Shown: positions 21,467-33,185, counted from the stretch's first letter. The stretch: DNA of 64,000 nucleotides from Saccopteryx bilineata (GCF_036850765.1 NC_089492.1:169258296-169322295); one strand, 5' to 3'. Made by a program: numbers and translations. Notes: generated by a model from the letters alone, not told the origin.

Positions 21467-22263
21467 CAAATGGAAATGAAAAAAAAGCTGGGGTAGCAAT
21501 ACTATATCAGACAAATTGGACTGTAAAACAAAGGCTATAGTAAGAGATAAAGAAGGCCACTACATAATGATAAAGGGAGTAATCCAACAGGAAAATATAA
21601 CTATTATAAATATCTATGCACCTAATATAGGAGCACCTAAATATATAAAACAGACTTTGATGGATTTAAAGGGCGAGATCAACAGCAATACTATAGTAGT
21701 AGGGGATTTCAATACTCCACTAACATCACTAGATAGATCCTCAAGAAAGAAAATTAACAAAGAAACAGCAGACTTATTGGATATACTAGGTCAACTCGAT
21801 TTAATAGATAATTTCAGAACCTTTCACCCTAAAGCAGCAGAATATACATTCTTTTCAAGTGCTCATGGTACATTCTCTTGGATAAGACCACATGTTAGGG
21901 CACAAAAGAGCTCTCAACAAATTTAAGAAGACTGAAATCATATCAAGCACTTTCTCCGATCACAACAGTATGAAACTAGAAATGAACCACAACAGAAAAG
22001 CTCAAAAATTCTCAAACACATGGAAACTAAATAGCAGGTTGTTAAATAACGAATGAATTAAGAATGAGATCAAAGAAGAAATAAAAAAATGCCTAGAAAC
22101 GAATGGCAATGAGCATACAACAACTCAAAATTTATGGGACACAGCAAAAGCAGTACTGAGAGGGAAGTTCATAGCACTACAGGCACACTTTAAGAAGCTA
22201 GAAAAAGCTCAAATAAACAACCTAACCCTGCATCTAAAAGAACTAGAAAAAGAACAGCAAGTA
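21467..22263 (+). mobile_element. older L1, 5'-truncated, upstream part (ORF2 endonuclease)
   Basis: From about 21487 the sequence is L1 ORF2. The frame 21516-21926 carries IINIYAPNIGAPKYIKQTLM, VVGDFNTPLTSLDRSS and TFHPKAAEYTFFSSAHGTFS, the C-terminal half of the endonuclease domain, then breaks. The copy is truncated inside the endonuclease, and interrupted at 22263 by the young L1; it resumes at 30061. Its own duplication CATGAGCATTTA is at 21455-21466 and 33186-33197. Confidence 0.95.
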
Positions 22264-24637
22264 GGTCAGAGTAATGGCGGAGTAGGAAGCGATACCGATA
22301 AATCTCCCCCAAAACTCAACAAGGTCTTCAACCAGAAACAGAAAAACCTATACTTGGAGCCTCCAGATGCTTCACAATACACCCGAAGGTATGGTCGAGT
22401 GAAAAATTGGCTAAATATATAAGCAAATCCTGAAGGAAATAGGGAGTAAGAAATGCTCCGCCTTCCTCACTAACCTAAACAGGGCGGCTTTCTCTGGTAA
22501 CTGTGAATATAGAAACTGAGGCGGGCAAAGGGGGTGAATACATCCAGGCCGCGCACAAAAGGCCGACCAGGCTGTGGCACGGAGATCCTAGCGGAGGAAA
22601 AACTGTTCCTGTGGCAAGCCGGGCAATACAAGCTAACACTCGCGCCAAACCCAAACAAAGAAAGACAAGCGGGGCAGCCATTTTACCCGTTCTCCTGGTT
22701 GGTGCGCAGTTAGTGGGCGAGAGATCTCATCCTAAGCCCCAGAAGTGGGTGTCCGTGTTGCCCCACAGAGAGGCAGGGTCAGAGGCCTTTCTGTGGGCCG
22801 AAAGCAGAATCTCTGGGCAGCCCCAGCGCCCTGGGAAAGCCGCGCACGGGAGGGAGCAAGAACTAATTCCAACGGTGGAAATTTTCCGTGCTGGTGAGGG
22901 TTTCACTCAGGGAAATGCGGCCGGCCTCATATCCTGGAGTGCGCGCGCAGATAGGTAGTGAGCGATTCCTCCGAGTGCCTCGGCAGGGCGTGCCCGTGTT
23001 ATCGCACAGAGGGGCAGAGTCAGGGGCCTTTGTGTGGGCAAAAGCGGAATCTCGGGCCGCCCCAGCGCCTTGCAAAAGCCGCGCACGGGGACGGAGCGAG
23101 AGCGAATTCCAGCGCTGCAAATTTCCATGCGGTTGGGGGTTTCACTCAGAGCGTGAGACTACTGGCCGGATATCCTGGTCTGCGCACGCAGATAGTGAAT
23201 GAGAGTTTCCTCCAAGCACCCCGGAAGTGGGTGCCCGCCTGTGTTACCGGACAGAGTGGCAGAGCCAGAGGTCTTTGAGTGGGCGGAAAGCCCGCCTGAT
23301 TATGCTAGCAGCTCTGACTGACTGAGCCTTACCCAGAGCCCTGTGCTGAGTGGAAATAGAGTGGGGAGTTGCCAGCTCTTTGAACCTCTTACTATCCAGG
23401 CAGAGGCAGCAACAACCCCATAGCTGGATTATCAGGCTACTAATTGAGGAAGGAAAGACTAGGAGAAAGGCTCCAGGAACACGGACTCTCTCACTGTCGG
23501 AGCCTATGAAAGCTAATGAGCCTTGACTCCCAACGAGACTAAAGCACAATACATGACATTGCCATAGAGACTTATCAACTGCAAACCTCTACCTGAGCGT
23601 GCCAAAGGAGCAGAACCTGGGGTACAGAGTCACCGACCAGGAAGAGGGAGAGAAAAGAAAAAACAAGAAGATAACCTCTCAAAATCAAGAATAATCTGCA
23701 GACTTTATAACCTATCCCATTTTATTATATTTGTTCGTTTGTTTCTCTTATCTTCATTCTTGATACTTTTTTTCCTCCTCCAATTTGGTTGATTAACTCT
23801 CTGCCGGTCTTACTCTCTCCTCTCCTTGAACTACACTACCCATAAGTGTTACATCTCCCATTATCTTTTTTCTCCTCTTCCTTTCTCTCTCTGAGGGTTG
23901 CACTCCAAAACCCTTAACTCTCTCTCTCTCCTTCTTTCTTCTTTTACTGGTTCCCTCTTTTTTTTTCTCTCTCTCTCTTTCTTTTCTCTTTCTATATTAG
24001 TTTCTTCCTTTCTCCTTTACATCTCCTCTCATTCAAACCTCAATAACAAACAAATTATCTTATCTGGGACTCAAACTTATGTTTGTGGCATTTTGGGGTT
24101 TTTTTACTTCACCTTTTTAACTCACTAGCAGTGCTCCCATCCCCGGCTCTCCATTTTATCTAGTTCTTGTTCCACTAAATACAATAGTATTTTTTTAATT
24201 TGTCCCCCCATTTTTCTGTTCTCTTATTCCTCTCATCATAACTCTTAGACAACACCAACACCTAAAAGCAAATCATTTTATTCTTGACCCAAATTTTTTC
24301 CTTATTTGCTTTTTGTGGGTCCATACCGCCCCCCCCCTTTTTTTTCCTTTTTTTTTCTTTTTTTTTGCCCCTTTATTACTTTTCCCCAATTCAGGACCTC
24401 CATCACAGGCATTGTTTGTTATAATTCACAGTTCACCACAAGATTTTCTCAAGAAAAAGGGGAGAGGAGAGGAAAAAAGGAGGGGGGGAATAATTTCCTT
24501 TTTTTAAAAATTATTTTATTTTTCTTTATTTCATTATTAATTTTTTTTAAAAAATAACAACTCTTTGATTTTTTATTTTTTTTAACTTTTTATTCTTTAT
24601 TAAATCTCATTAATACTATCAACAAAACCACCCTCAG
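22264..24637 (+). promoter_or_regulatory. L1 5' UTR with internal promoter region
   Basis: 2.37 kb. The first kilobase (to ~23330) is CpG-rich and holds tandem ~240-bp monomers (22693-23300). From ~23700 to 24620 it turns into a strongly pyrimidine-rich stretch with runs such as (T)n, (CT)n and poly-C at 24330. L1 5' UTRs act as pol II internal promoters; the CpG-rich monomer block is the likely promoter here, by analogy with mouse L1. Several frames cross this region on both strands (for example 22503-22958) but shift between monomers and lack recognisable content. Confidence 0.8.
22693..23300 (+). repeat. tandem ~240-bp monomers in the L1 5' UTR (2.5 copies)
   Basis: The anchor TCCTGG followed by TGCGC.. 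occurs at 22693, 22932 and 23173, spacing 239 and 241 bp. Within each unit the same order recurs: GTGGGTG/GGGCGTGCCCGTGTT, CACAGAG.GGCAG.GTCAG.GGCCTTT, GTGGGC.AAAGC.GAATCTC, GCCCCAGCGCC, AAAGCCGCGCACGGG, GTTTCACTCAG. The third unit stops after the GTGGGCGGAAAGCC word. Units differ at many positions, so they are not assembly duplicates. Confidence 0.88.
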
Positions 24638-25663
24638 ATGCCATTAAGGAAGAGAAAATCGAATATCATGGATACAAAAGAAAGAGAGGTAACACAGCTA
24701 GATGAGGAAAAATTTATGGAGAAAAAATTTAATATATTGGAAACTTTGGAGCTAAATGACAGAGAATTCAAGATAGAAATCCTAAAAATCCTCCGAGACA
24801 TACAAGAAAACACAGAAAGGCAATTTAGGGAGCTCAGAAAACAACTCAATGAACACAAAGAATATATGTCCAAAGAAATTGAAACTATAAAAACAAATCA
24901 AACAGAGATGAAAAACTCAATTCACGAGCTGAAAAACGAAGTAACAAGCTTAGCTAATAGAACAGGTCAGATAAAAGAGAGGATTAGTGAAATAGAAGAC
25001 AAGCAACTTGAGGCACAACAGAGAGAAGAAGAAAGAGACTCAAAAATTAAAAAAAATGAGATAGCCCTACAAGAATTATCTGACTCCATCAAAAAGAATA
25101 ACATAAGAATAATAGGTATATCAGAGGGAGAAGAGAGAGAAAATGGAATGGAGAACATACTCAAACAAATAATAGATGAGAACTTCCCGAGCCTGTGGAA
25201 AGAACTAAAGCCTCAAATTCAAGAAGCAAACAGAACACCGAGTTTTCTTAACCCCAACAAACCTACTCCAAGGCATATCATAATGAAATTGACACAAACC
25301 AACAGCAAAGAAAAAATTCTCAAGGCAGCCAGGGAAAAGAAGAATACAACATATAAAGGAAGGCCCATTAGATTATCATCAGATTTCTCAGCAGAAACTC
25401 TACAAGCTAGAAGAGAGTGGACCCCAATATTTGAAGTCCTGAAAGAGAGAAACTTTCAGCCACGAATACTATACCCATCAAAGCTATCCTTCAAATATGA
25501 AGGAGAAATAAAAACATTCACAGATACAGAAAAGATGAGGGAATTTATCATCAGAAAACCCCCACTCCAGGAATTACTAAAGGGGGTTCTCCAATCAGAT
25601 ACAAAAAAAAAAAAAAAAAAAAAAACAGAGCCACAAGTAAAAGCTCCAAGAAGAACACAATAA
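24638..25663 (+). CDS. L1 ORF1 protein (RNA-binding chaperone)
   Basis: An uninterrupted 341-codon frame, close to the 338 residues of human ORF1p. ORF1p trimerises, coats the L1 RNA in the cytoplasm and is needed for retrotransposition. Residues ~45-150 form a heptad-rich coiled coil (ETLELNDREFKIEILK onwards); ~155-255 is the RRM-like domain (NIRIIGISEGEERENG, PRHIIMKL); ~260-325 is the C-terminal domain (RPIRLSSDFSAETLQARREW). The start is the ATG at the head of the frame, in a poor Kozak context (-3 is C). Near the end a run of 23 A (25603-25625) encodes a lysine tract, followed by about 12 residues to the stop; that tail is unusual. Spacing to ORF2 is 303 nt. Confidence 0.95.
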   Translation: MPLRKRKSNIMDTKEREVTQLDEEKFMEKKFNILETLELNDREFKIEILKILRDIQENTERQFRELRKQLNEHKEYMSKEIETIKTNQTEMKNSIHELKNEVTSLANRTGQIKERISEIEDKQLEAQQREEERDSKIKKNEIALQELSDSIKKNNIRIIGISEGEERENGMENILKQIIDENFPSLWKELKPQIQEANRTPSFLNPNKPTPRHIIMKLTQTNSKEKILKAAREKKNTTYKGRPIRLSSDFSAETLQARREWTPIFEVLKERNFQPRILYPSKLSFKYEGEIKTFTDTEKMREFIIRKPPLQELLKGVLQSDTKKKKKKKTEPQVKAPRRTQ

Positions 25664-25966
25664 AACCAAATTTAAACTGTGACAACAACAAAAAGAAAGA
25701 GGGGGAGAAGATGGAGATTAACAGTAGCAAAGGACGATGGAGTGCAAAAGTACTCACAAAGTAGTTTGCTACAATGAACAGGGTAGGGACCCTTTTCATT
25801 ACTCAAAGGTAACCACCATTGAAAAAACCACCACAGAAGCACATGAGATAAAAAAGATAGCAACAGAGGAAAGATGTATGGAATACAACCAAATAAAAAC
25901 AAAAGATAGAAAAACGAAAGAGAAGGATCAAACAAGACACAAAACTAACAGAAAGCAAGATATAAA
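25664..25966 (+). other. long inter-ORF spacer of the L1
   Basis: 303 nt between ORF1 stop and ORF2 ATG, purine-rich (AAAAAGAAAGAGGGGGAGAA near 25690), with a small frame at 25737-25976 that overlaps the ORF2 start by a few bases (the ATG of ORF2 is within AAATGGCAATAG). Human L1 has about 63 nt here. ORF2 translation therefore needs reinitiation or another route over a long distance. Confidence 0.85.
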
Positions 25967-28900
25967 ATGGCAATAGGGAACTCACAAGTATCAATAATTA
26001 CACTAAATGTAAACGGATTAAACTCACCAATAAAAAGGCACAGAGTAGCAGAATGGATTAAAAAAGAAAATCCAACTGTATGCTGCCTACAGGAAACTCA
26101 TCTAAGTAACAAGGATAAAAACAAATTCAAAGTGAAAGGCTGGAAAACAATACTCCAAGCAAATAACATCCAAAAAAAAGCAGGTGTAGCAATACTCATA
26201 TCGGATAATGCTGACTACAAGACAGGAAAAGTACTCAGAGATAAAAATGGCCATTTCATAATGGCTAAGGGGACACTGAATCAAGAAGACATAACAATTC
26301 TTAATATATATGCACCAAACCAAGGAGCACCAAAATATATAAGACAGCTACTTATTGACCTTAAAACAAAAACTGACAAAAATACAATCATACTTGGAGA
26401 CCTCAATACACCGCTGACGGCTCTAGATCGGTCATCCAAACAGAGAATCAACAAAGACATAGTGGCCTTAAACAAAACACTAGAGCACCTGGATATGATA
26501 GACATCTACAGGACATTTCATCCCAAAGTGACTGAGTATACATTTTTCTCCAGTGTACATGGATCATTCTCAAGAATTGACCATATGTTGGGCCACAAAA
26601 ACAACATCAGCAAATTCAGAAAAATTGAAATTGTACCAAGCATATTTTCTGATCATAAAGCCTTGAAACTAGAATTCAACTGCAAAAAAGAGGAAAAAAA
26701 TCCCACAAAAATGTGGAAACTAAACAACATACTTTTAAAAAATGAATGGGTCAAAGAAGAAATAAGTGCAGAGATCAAAAGATTTATACAGACTAATGAA
26801 AATGACAATACGACATATCAGAATCTATGGGATGCAGCAAAAGCAGTGATAAGAGGGAAGTTCATATCACTTCAGGCATATATGAACAAACAAGAGAGAG
26901 CCCAAGTGAACCACTTAACTTCACACCTTAAGGAACTAGAAAAAGAAGAACAAAGACAACACAAAAGCAGCCGAAGAAAGGAGATAATAAAAATCAGAGC
27001 AGAAATAAATGAATTAGAGAACAGAAAAACTATAGAAAAAATTAATAGAACAAGGAGCTGGTTCTTTGAAAAGATCAATAAAATTGACAAACCCTTGGCA
27101 AGACTTACCAAGGAAAAAAGAGAAAGAACTCATATAAACAAAATCCAAAATGAAAGAGGAGAAATCACCACGGACACCGTAGATATAGAAAGAATTATTG
27201 TAGAATACTATGAAAAACTTTATGCCACTAAATTCAACAACCTAGAAGAAATGGATAAATTCCTAAAACAATACAACCTTCCTAGACTGAGTCAAGAAGA
27301 AACAGAAAGCCTAAACAGACCTATCAGTAGAGAAGAAATAGAAAAAACCATTAAAAACCTCCCCAAAAATAAAAGTCCAGGCCCTGACGGCTATACCAGC
27401 GAATTTTATCAAACATTCAAAGAAGACTTGGTTCCTATTCTACTCAAAGTCTTCCAAAAAATTGAAGAAGAAGCAATACTTCCAAACACATTTTATGAGG
27501 CCAACATAACCCTCATACCAAAACCTGGAAAGGATGGCACAAAAAAAGAAAACTACAGACCAATATCTCTAATGAATACAGATGCTAAAATACTAAACAA
27601 AATACTAGCAAATCGAATACAACAACATATTAAAAAAATAATACATCATGATCAAGTGGGATTCATCCCAGAATCTCAAGGATGGTTCAACATACGTAAA
27701 ACGGTTAACGTAATACACCATATCAACAAAACAAAGAACAAAAACCACATGATCTTATCAATAGATGCAGAAAAGGCTTTCGATAAAATACAACACAATT
27801 TTATTTTTAAGAGTCTCAACAAAATGGGTATAGAAGGAAAATATCTCAACATGATAAAGGCCATATATGATAAACCATCAGCTAACATCATATTAAATGG
27901 CACTAAACTGAAGGCTTTCCCCCTTAAATCAGGAACAGGACAGGGTTGTCCACTCTCTCCACTCTTATTTAATGTGGTACTAGAGGTTCTCGCCACAGCA
28001 ATCAGACAAGACAAAGAAATAAAAGGCATCCATATCGGAAAAGAAGAAGTAAAGGTATCACTTTTTGCAGATGATATAATCCTATACATCGAAAACCCCA
28101 AAGAATCCACAAAAAGACTACTAGAAACAATAAGCTAATACAGTAAGGTCGCAGGATACAAAATTAACATTCAGAAGTCAATAGCCTTTCTATATGCCAA
28201 CAATGAAACAACTGAGAAGGAACTCAAAAGAATAATCCCCTTCACAATTGCAACAAAAAAAATAAAATACTTAGGAATAAACATAACAAAGAATGTAAAG
28301 GACTTATATAATGAAAACTATAAACCATTGTTAAGGGAAATTGAAAATGATATAATGAGATGGAAGAATATACCTTGTTCTTGGCTAGGAAGAATAAATA
28401 TAATCAAGATGGCTATATTACCCAAAGCAATATACAAATTCAATGCAATTCCCATCAAACTTCCAATGACGTTTTTTAAAGAAATGGAGCAAAAAATCAT
28501 CAGATTTATATGGAACTATAAAAAACCCCGAATAGCCAAAGCAATCCTAAAGAAAAAGAATGAAGCTGGGGGCATTACAATACCTGACTTCAAACTCTAT
28601 TATAGGGCCACGACAATCAAAACAGCATGGTATTGGCAGAAAAATAGACACTCAGACCAATGGAACAGAATAGAAAGTCCAGAAATAAAACCACATATAT
28701 ATAGTCAAATAATTTTTGATAAAGGGGCCAACAACACACAATGGAGAAAAGAAAGCCTCTTCAATAAATGGTGCTGGGAAAACTGGAAAGCCACATGCAA
28801 AAGAATGAAACTGGACTACAGTTTGTCCCCCTGTACTAAAATTAACTCAAAATGGATCAAAGATCTAAACATAAGACCTGAAACAATTAAGTACATAGAA

Positions 28901-29794
28901 GAAGACATAGGTACTCAACTCATGGACCTGGGTTTTAAAGAGCATTTTATGAATTTGACTCCAATGGCAAGAGAAGTGAAGGCAAAAATTAATGAATGGG
29001 ACTACATCAGACTAAGAAGTTTTTGCTCAGCAAGAGAAACTGATAACAAAATAAACAGAAAGCCAACTAAATGGGAAATGATATTTTCATACAACAGCTC
29101 AGATAAGGGCCTAATATCCAAAATATACAAAGAACTCATAAAACTCAACAACAAACAAACAAACAATCTCATAAAAAAATGGGAAGAGGATATGAACAGA
29201 CACTTCTCCCAGGAAGAAATACAAATGGCCAACAGATATATGAAAAGATGCTCATCTTCTTTAGCTATTAGAGAAATGCAAATCAAAACAGCAATGAGAT
29301 ACCACCTCACACCTGTTCGATTAGCTATTATTAGCAAGACAGGTAATAGCAAATGTTGGAGAGGCTGTGGAGAAAAAGGAACCCTCATCCACTGTTGGTG
29401 GGAATGTAAAGTAGTACAACCATTATGGAAGAAAGTATGGTGGTTCCTCAAAAAACTGAAAATAGAACTACCTTATGACCCAGCAATCCCTCTACTGGGT
29501 ATATACCCTAAAAACTCAGAAACATTGATACGTAAAGACACATGCAGCCCCATGTTTATTGCAGCATTGTTCACAGTGGCCAGGACATGGAAACAACCAA
29601 AAAGCCCGTCAATAGATGACTGGATAAAGAAGATGTGGCACATATACACTATGGAATACTACTCAGCCATAAGAAATGATGACATTGGAACATTTACAGC
29701 AAAATGGTGGGATCTAGATAACATGATACGAAGCGAAATAAGTAAATCAGAAAAAACCAGGAACTGCATTATTCCATACGTAGGTGGGACATAA
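25967..29794 (+). pseudogene. L1 ORF2 (endonuclease and reverse transcriptase) with one stop codon
   Basis: One frame of 1,275 codons plus stop, the same length as human ORF2p, open except for TAA at 28136-28138 (codon 724). ORF2p nicks target DNA and reverse-transcribes L1 RNA there. Endonuclease, residues 1-~240: N14 (LNVNGL), E43 (LQETH), D145 (GDLNTP), H230 (SDHK) are present. Reverse transcriptase, ~450-770: [46 protein letters not shown] and the catalytic FADD at 700-703. The stop follows 20 residues later. Downstream, same frame, are the thumb region and the C-terminal cysteine motif [18 protein letters not shown] (C-x3-C-x7-H-x4-C). No frameshift found. A single substitution in this copy likely makes it non-autonomous; a sequencing error is possible. 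Confidence 0.95.
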
Positions 29795-30043
29795 AAGTGA
29801 AACTAAGAGACATTGATAAGAGTGTGGTGGTTACGGGGGGGAGGGGGGAATGGGAGAGGGAAAGGGGGAGGGGGAGGGGCACAAAGAAAACAAGATAGAA
29901 GGTGACAGAGGACAATCTGACTTTGGGTGACGGGTATGCATCATAATTGAACGACAAGATACCCTGGTCTTGTTATCTTTGAATATATGTATCCTGATTT
30001 ATTGATGTCACCTCATTAAAAAAATAAAATTATTAAAAAAAAA
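29795..30043 (+). other. L1 3' UTR, G-rich polypurine tract and A-tail
   Basis: Contains a G-rich polypurine tract at 29835-29879 with at least six runs of three or more G (for example GGGGGGGAGGGGGGAATGGG), a G-quadruplex candidate as in other mammalian L1 3' UTRs. AATAAA lies within the terminal AAAAAAATAAAATTATT, followed by an A-tail of about 14. Confidence 0.88.
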
Positions 30044-33000
30044 AAAAAGAACAGCAAGTAAAGCCCAAATGTAGTAGAAGGAAGGAAATAATAAAGATCA
30101 GAGCAGAAGTAAATGACATAGAGGCTAAAGAAACAATATAGAGGATCAATGAAACTAGGAGCTGGTTCTTTGAAAAGGTAAACAAGATTGATGAACCTTT
30201 AACTATTAATAGAATCACCAAGAAAAGGAGAGAGAGGACTCAAATAAATAAAATTAGAAATGAGAGTGGAGAAATAACAACTGACAACAGAAATAAAAAT
30301 ATTGTACGAAAATACTATGAAGAACTGTATGCCAAAAAACTAGACAACCCAGATGAAATGGACAAATTCCTTGAAACATACAATCTTCCAAAAATCAATC
30401 TGGAAGAATCAGAAAACCTAAACAGACCGATTAAACCAAATGAGATCGAAACAGTTATCAAAAAACTCCCAACAAGTAAAAGTCTGGGACCTGAGGGCTT
30501 CACAACTGAATTCTACCAAATATTCAAAGAAGAACTAACTCTTATCCTTCTCAAACTATTTCAAAAAATTCAAGAGGAAGGAAGACTTCCAAGCTCCTTT
30601 TATGAGGCGAGCATAATTCTGATTCCAAAACCAGGAAAAGACAACACAAAGAAAGAAAATTATAGGCTAATATCTCTGATGAATATAGATGCTAAAATCC
30701 TCAACTAAATATTAGCAAACCGGATCCAACAATATATGGAAAAAATCATATACCATGATCAAGTGGGATTTATTCTGGGGAGGCAAGGCTGGTACAATAT
30801 TCGTAAATCAATCAATGTGATTCATCACATAAACAAAAAGAAGGAGAAAAACCATATGATAATTTCAATAGATGCAGGAAAAGCAATTGATAAAATCCAG
30901 CATCCATTCATGATCAAAAGTCTCAGCAAAGTGCGAATACAGGCAACATACCTCAACATGATAAAAGCCATCTATGAGAAACCCACAGCCACCGTCATAC
31001 TCAATTGGCAAAAATTTAAAGCAATCCCCTTAAGATCAGGAACAAGGCAGGGGTACCCCCTTTCACCACTCATTTAATATAGTTCTGGAAGTCCTAGCCA
31101 CAGCAATCAGACAAGAAGAAGAAATACAAGGCATTCAAGTTGGAAAAGAATTAAAACTATCATCATTTGCAGATCATATGATATTGTGTATATAAAACCC
31201 TAAAGTATCAGTCAAAAAACTACTGGACCTGATAAATAAATTCAACAAAGTGGCAGGATATAAAATCAATAGTCAGAAATCAGAGGCATTTTTATACGCC
31301 AACAATGAACAGTCAGAAAGAGAAATTAAGGAAACAATCCTCTTCACTATTACAACCCAAAAAATAAAGTACCTAGGAGTAAACTTAACCAAGGAGACTA
31401 AAGATTTGTACTCGGAAAATTACAAAGCATTGATAAAAGAAATCAAGGAAGATAGAAACAAGTGGAAGCATATACTGTGCTCATGGTTAGGAAGAATAAA
31501 CATCATTAAAATGTCTATATTACCCAAAGCAATCTATAAGTTCAACGCAATACCAATTAAAATACCAGTGACATACTTCAAAGATATAGATCACATATTC
31601 CAAAAATTTATATGGAACCAAGAAAGAACACGAATAGCCTCAGCAATCTTAAGAAGAATAAAGTGGGAGGTATCACACTTCCTGATATCAAGTTATACTA
31701 CAAGGCCATTGTACTCAAAACAGCCTGGTACTGGCATAAAAACAGACATATAGATCAATGGAACAGAACAGAGAACCCAGAAATAAACCCACAGTTCTAT
31801 GGACAACTGATATTTGTCAAAGGAGGTAAGGAAATACAATAGAGTAAGGACAGCCTCTTTAACAAATGGTGTTGGGAAAATTGGACAGCTACCTGCAAAA
31901 AAATGAAATTAGATCACCAGCTTACACCATTCACAAAAATAAACTTAAAATGGATAAAAGACTTAAATGTAGGCCATGAAACCATAAGCATCTTAGAAGA
32001 GAACATAGGCAGTAAACTCTCCGACATCTCTCGGAGCAATGTATTTGCTGATTTATCTCCACGGGGAAGCGAAATAAAAGACAGGATAAACAAATGGGAC
32101 TATATCAAACTAAGAAGCTTTTGCACAGCTAAAGATAATAAGAACAGAATAAAAAGACGAACTACACAATGGGAGAACATATTTGACATTACGTCTGATA
32201 AGGGGTTAATAACCAAAATTTATAAAGAACTTGTAAATCTCAATACCAGGAAGACCAACAATCCAATCCAAAAATGGGAAAAAGAAATGAATAGACACTT
32301 TTCCAAAGAGGACATACAGATGGCCAATAGGCATATGAAAAAATGCTCAACATCACTAATCATTAGAGAAATGCAAATTAAAACCACAATGAGATATCAC
32401 CTCATACCAGACATAATGGTGCTCATCAACAAAACAACACAGAATAAGTGCTGGCGAGGATGTGGAGAAAAGGGAACCCTCCTGCACTGCTGGTAGGAAT
32501 GCAGACTGGTGCAGCCACTGTGGAAAACAGTATGGAGATTCCTCAAAAAACTGAAAATTGAACTGCCTTTTGTCCCAGCTATTTCACTTTTAGGAATATA
32601 CCCCAAGAACACCATAGAACGGCTCGAAAAGGAGAAATGCACCCCCATGTTCGTGGCAGCATTGTTCACAATAGCAAAGGTCTGGAAACAGCCCAAGTTT
32701 TTGTCAGAGGACAAGTGGATTAAAAAGCTTTGGTACATATATACTATGGAATACTACTCAGCCATAAGAAATGATGACATGGGATCATTTACAATAACAT
32801 GGATGGACCTTGATAATATTATATGGAGTGAAATAAGTAAATCAGAAAAAACTAAGAACTATATGAATCCATATATAGATGGGACATAAAAATGAGACTC
32901 AGAGACATGAACAAGAATGTGATGCCAATGGGGTTGGGAGGGTGGGGGTAAGGGGGATGGAGGGAGGAAGGAGAGAGGTGGTGGGGGAGGGGAGGGGCAC

Positions 33001-33185
33001 AAAGAAAATCAGATAGAAGGTGACAGAAGACAATTTGACTTTGGGTGAGGGGTATACAGCATAATCAAATGTCAAAATAATCTGGAAATGTTTTCTCTCA
33101 ACATATGTACCCTGATTTATCAATGTCACTGCATTAAATTTAATAATAAAAAAATATGAAAAAACACACACACAAAAAACAAAAC
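30044..33185 (+). mobile_element. older L1, downstream part (RT, C-terminus, 3' UTR)
   Basis: After the young L1's duplication the older L1 resumes. Frame pieces 30358-30708, 30736-31077, 31612-31842, 31903-32496 and 32509-32889 share one frame, broken by stops and by a shifted part at 31250-31753. It contains [37 protein letters not shown] and [11 protein letters not shown]. The catalytic FADD reads FADH (31162-31175) and is followed by a stop, so the enzyme is dead. The C-terminal [15 protein letters not shown] motif remains. The 3' UTR has the same G-rich tract (32934-32997) and ends in an (AC)-interrupted A tail before the CATGAGCATTTA duplication at 33186-33197. Confidence 0.95.

Larger units (their letters stand above)
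22264..30043 (+). mobile_element. young full-length L1 (LINE-1), one nonsense mutation
   Basis: A 7.78-kb element with 5' UTR (22264-24637), ORF1 (24638-25663), spacer, ORF2 (25967-29794), 3' UTR and A-tail. The start GGTCAGAGTAATGGCGGAGT resembles the usual L1 5' start with a GATGGCGG-like word. A 17-bp duplication AAAAAGAACAGCAAGTA is exact at 22247-22263 and 30044-30060; the site before it, CTAG/AAAAA, fits an L1 endonuclease nick. Exact duplication, open ORF1 and only one stop in ORF2 indicate a recent insertion. It lies in the ORF2 of an older L1 of a related subfamily. Confidence 0.97.

Noticed and set aside
22693..23300. Assembly artefact as cause of the tandem 240-bp repeats
   Set aside because: The units differ at many bases and the third is partial, unlike a mis-assembled duplicate.
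22503..23549. Frames of 60-150 codons in both strands of the L1 5' UTR (ORF0-like)
   Set aside because: They exist because the CpG-rich monomers lack stops; they shift between monomers, and an ORF0 cannot be supported without other copies.
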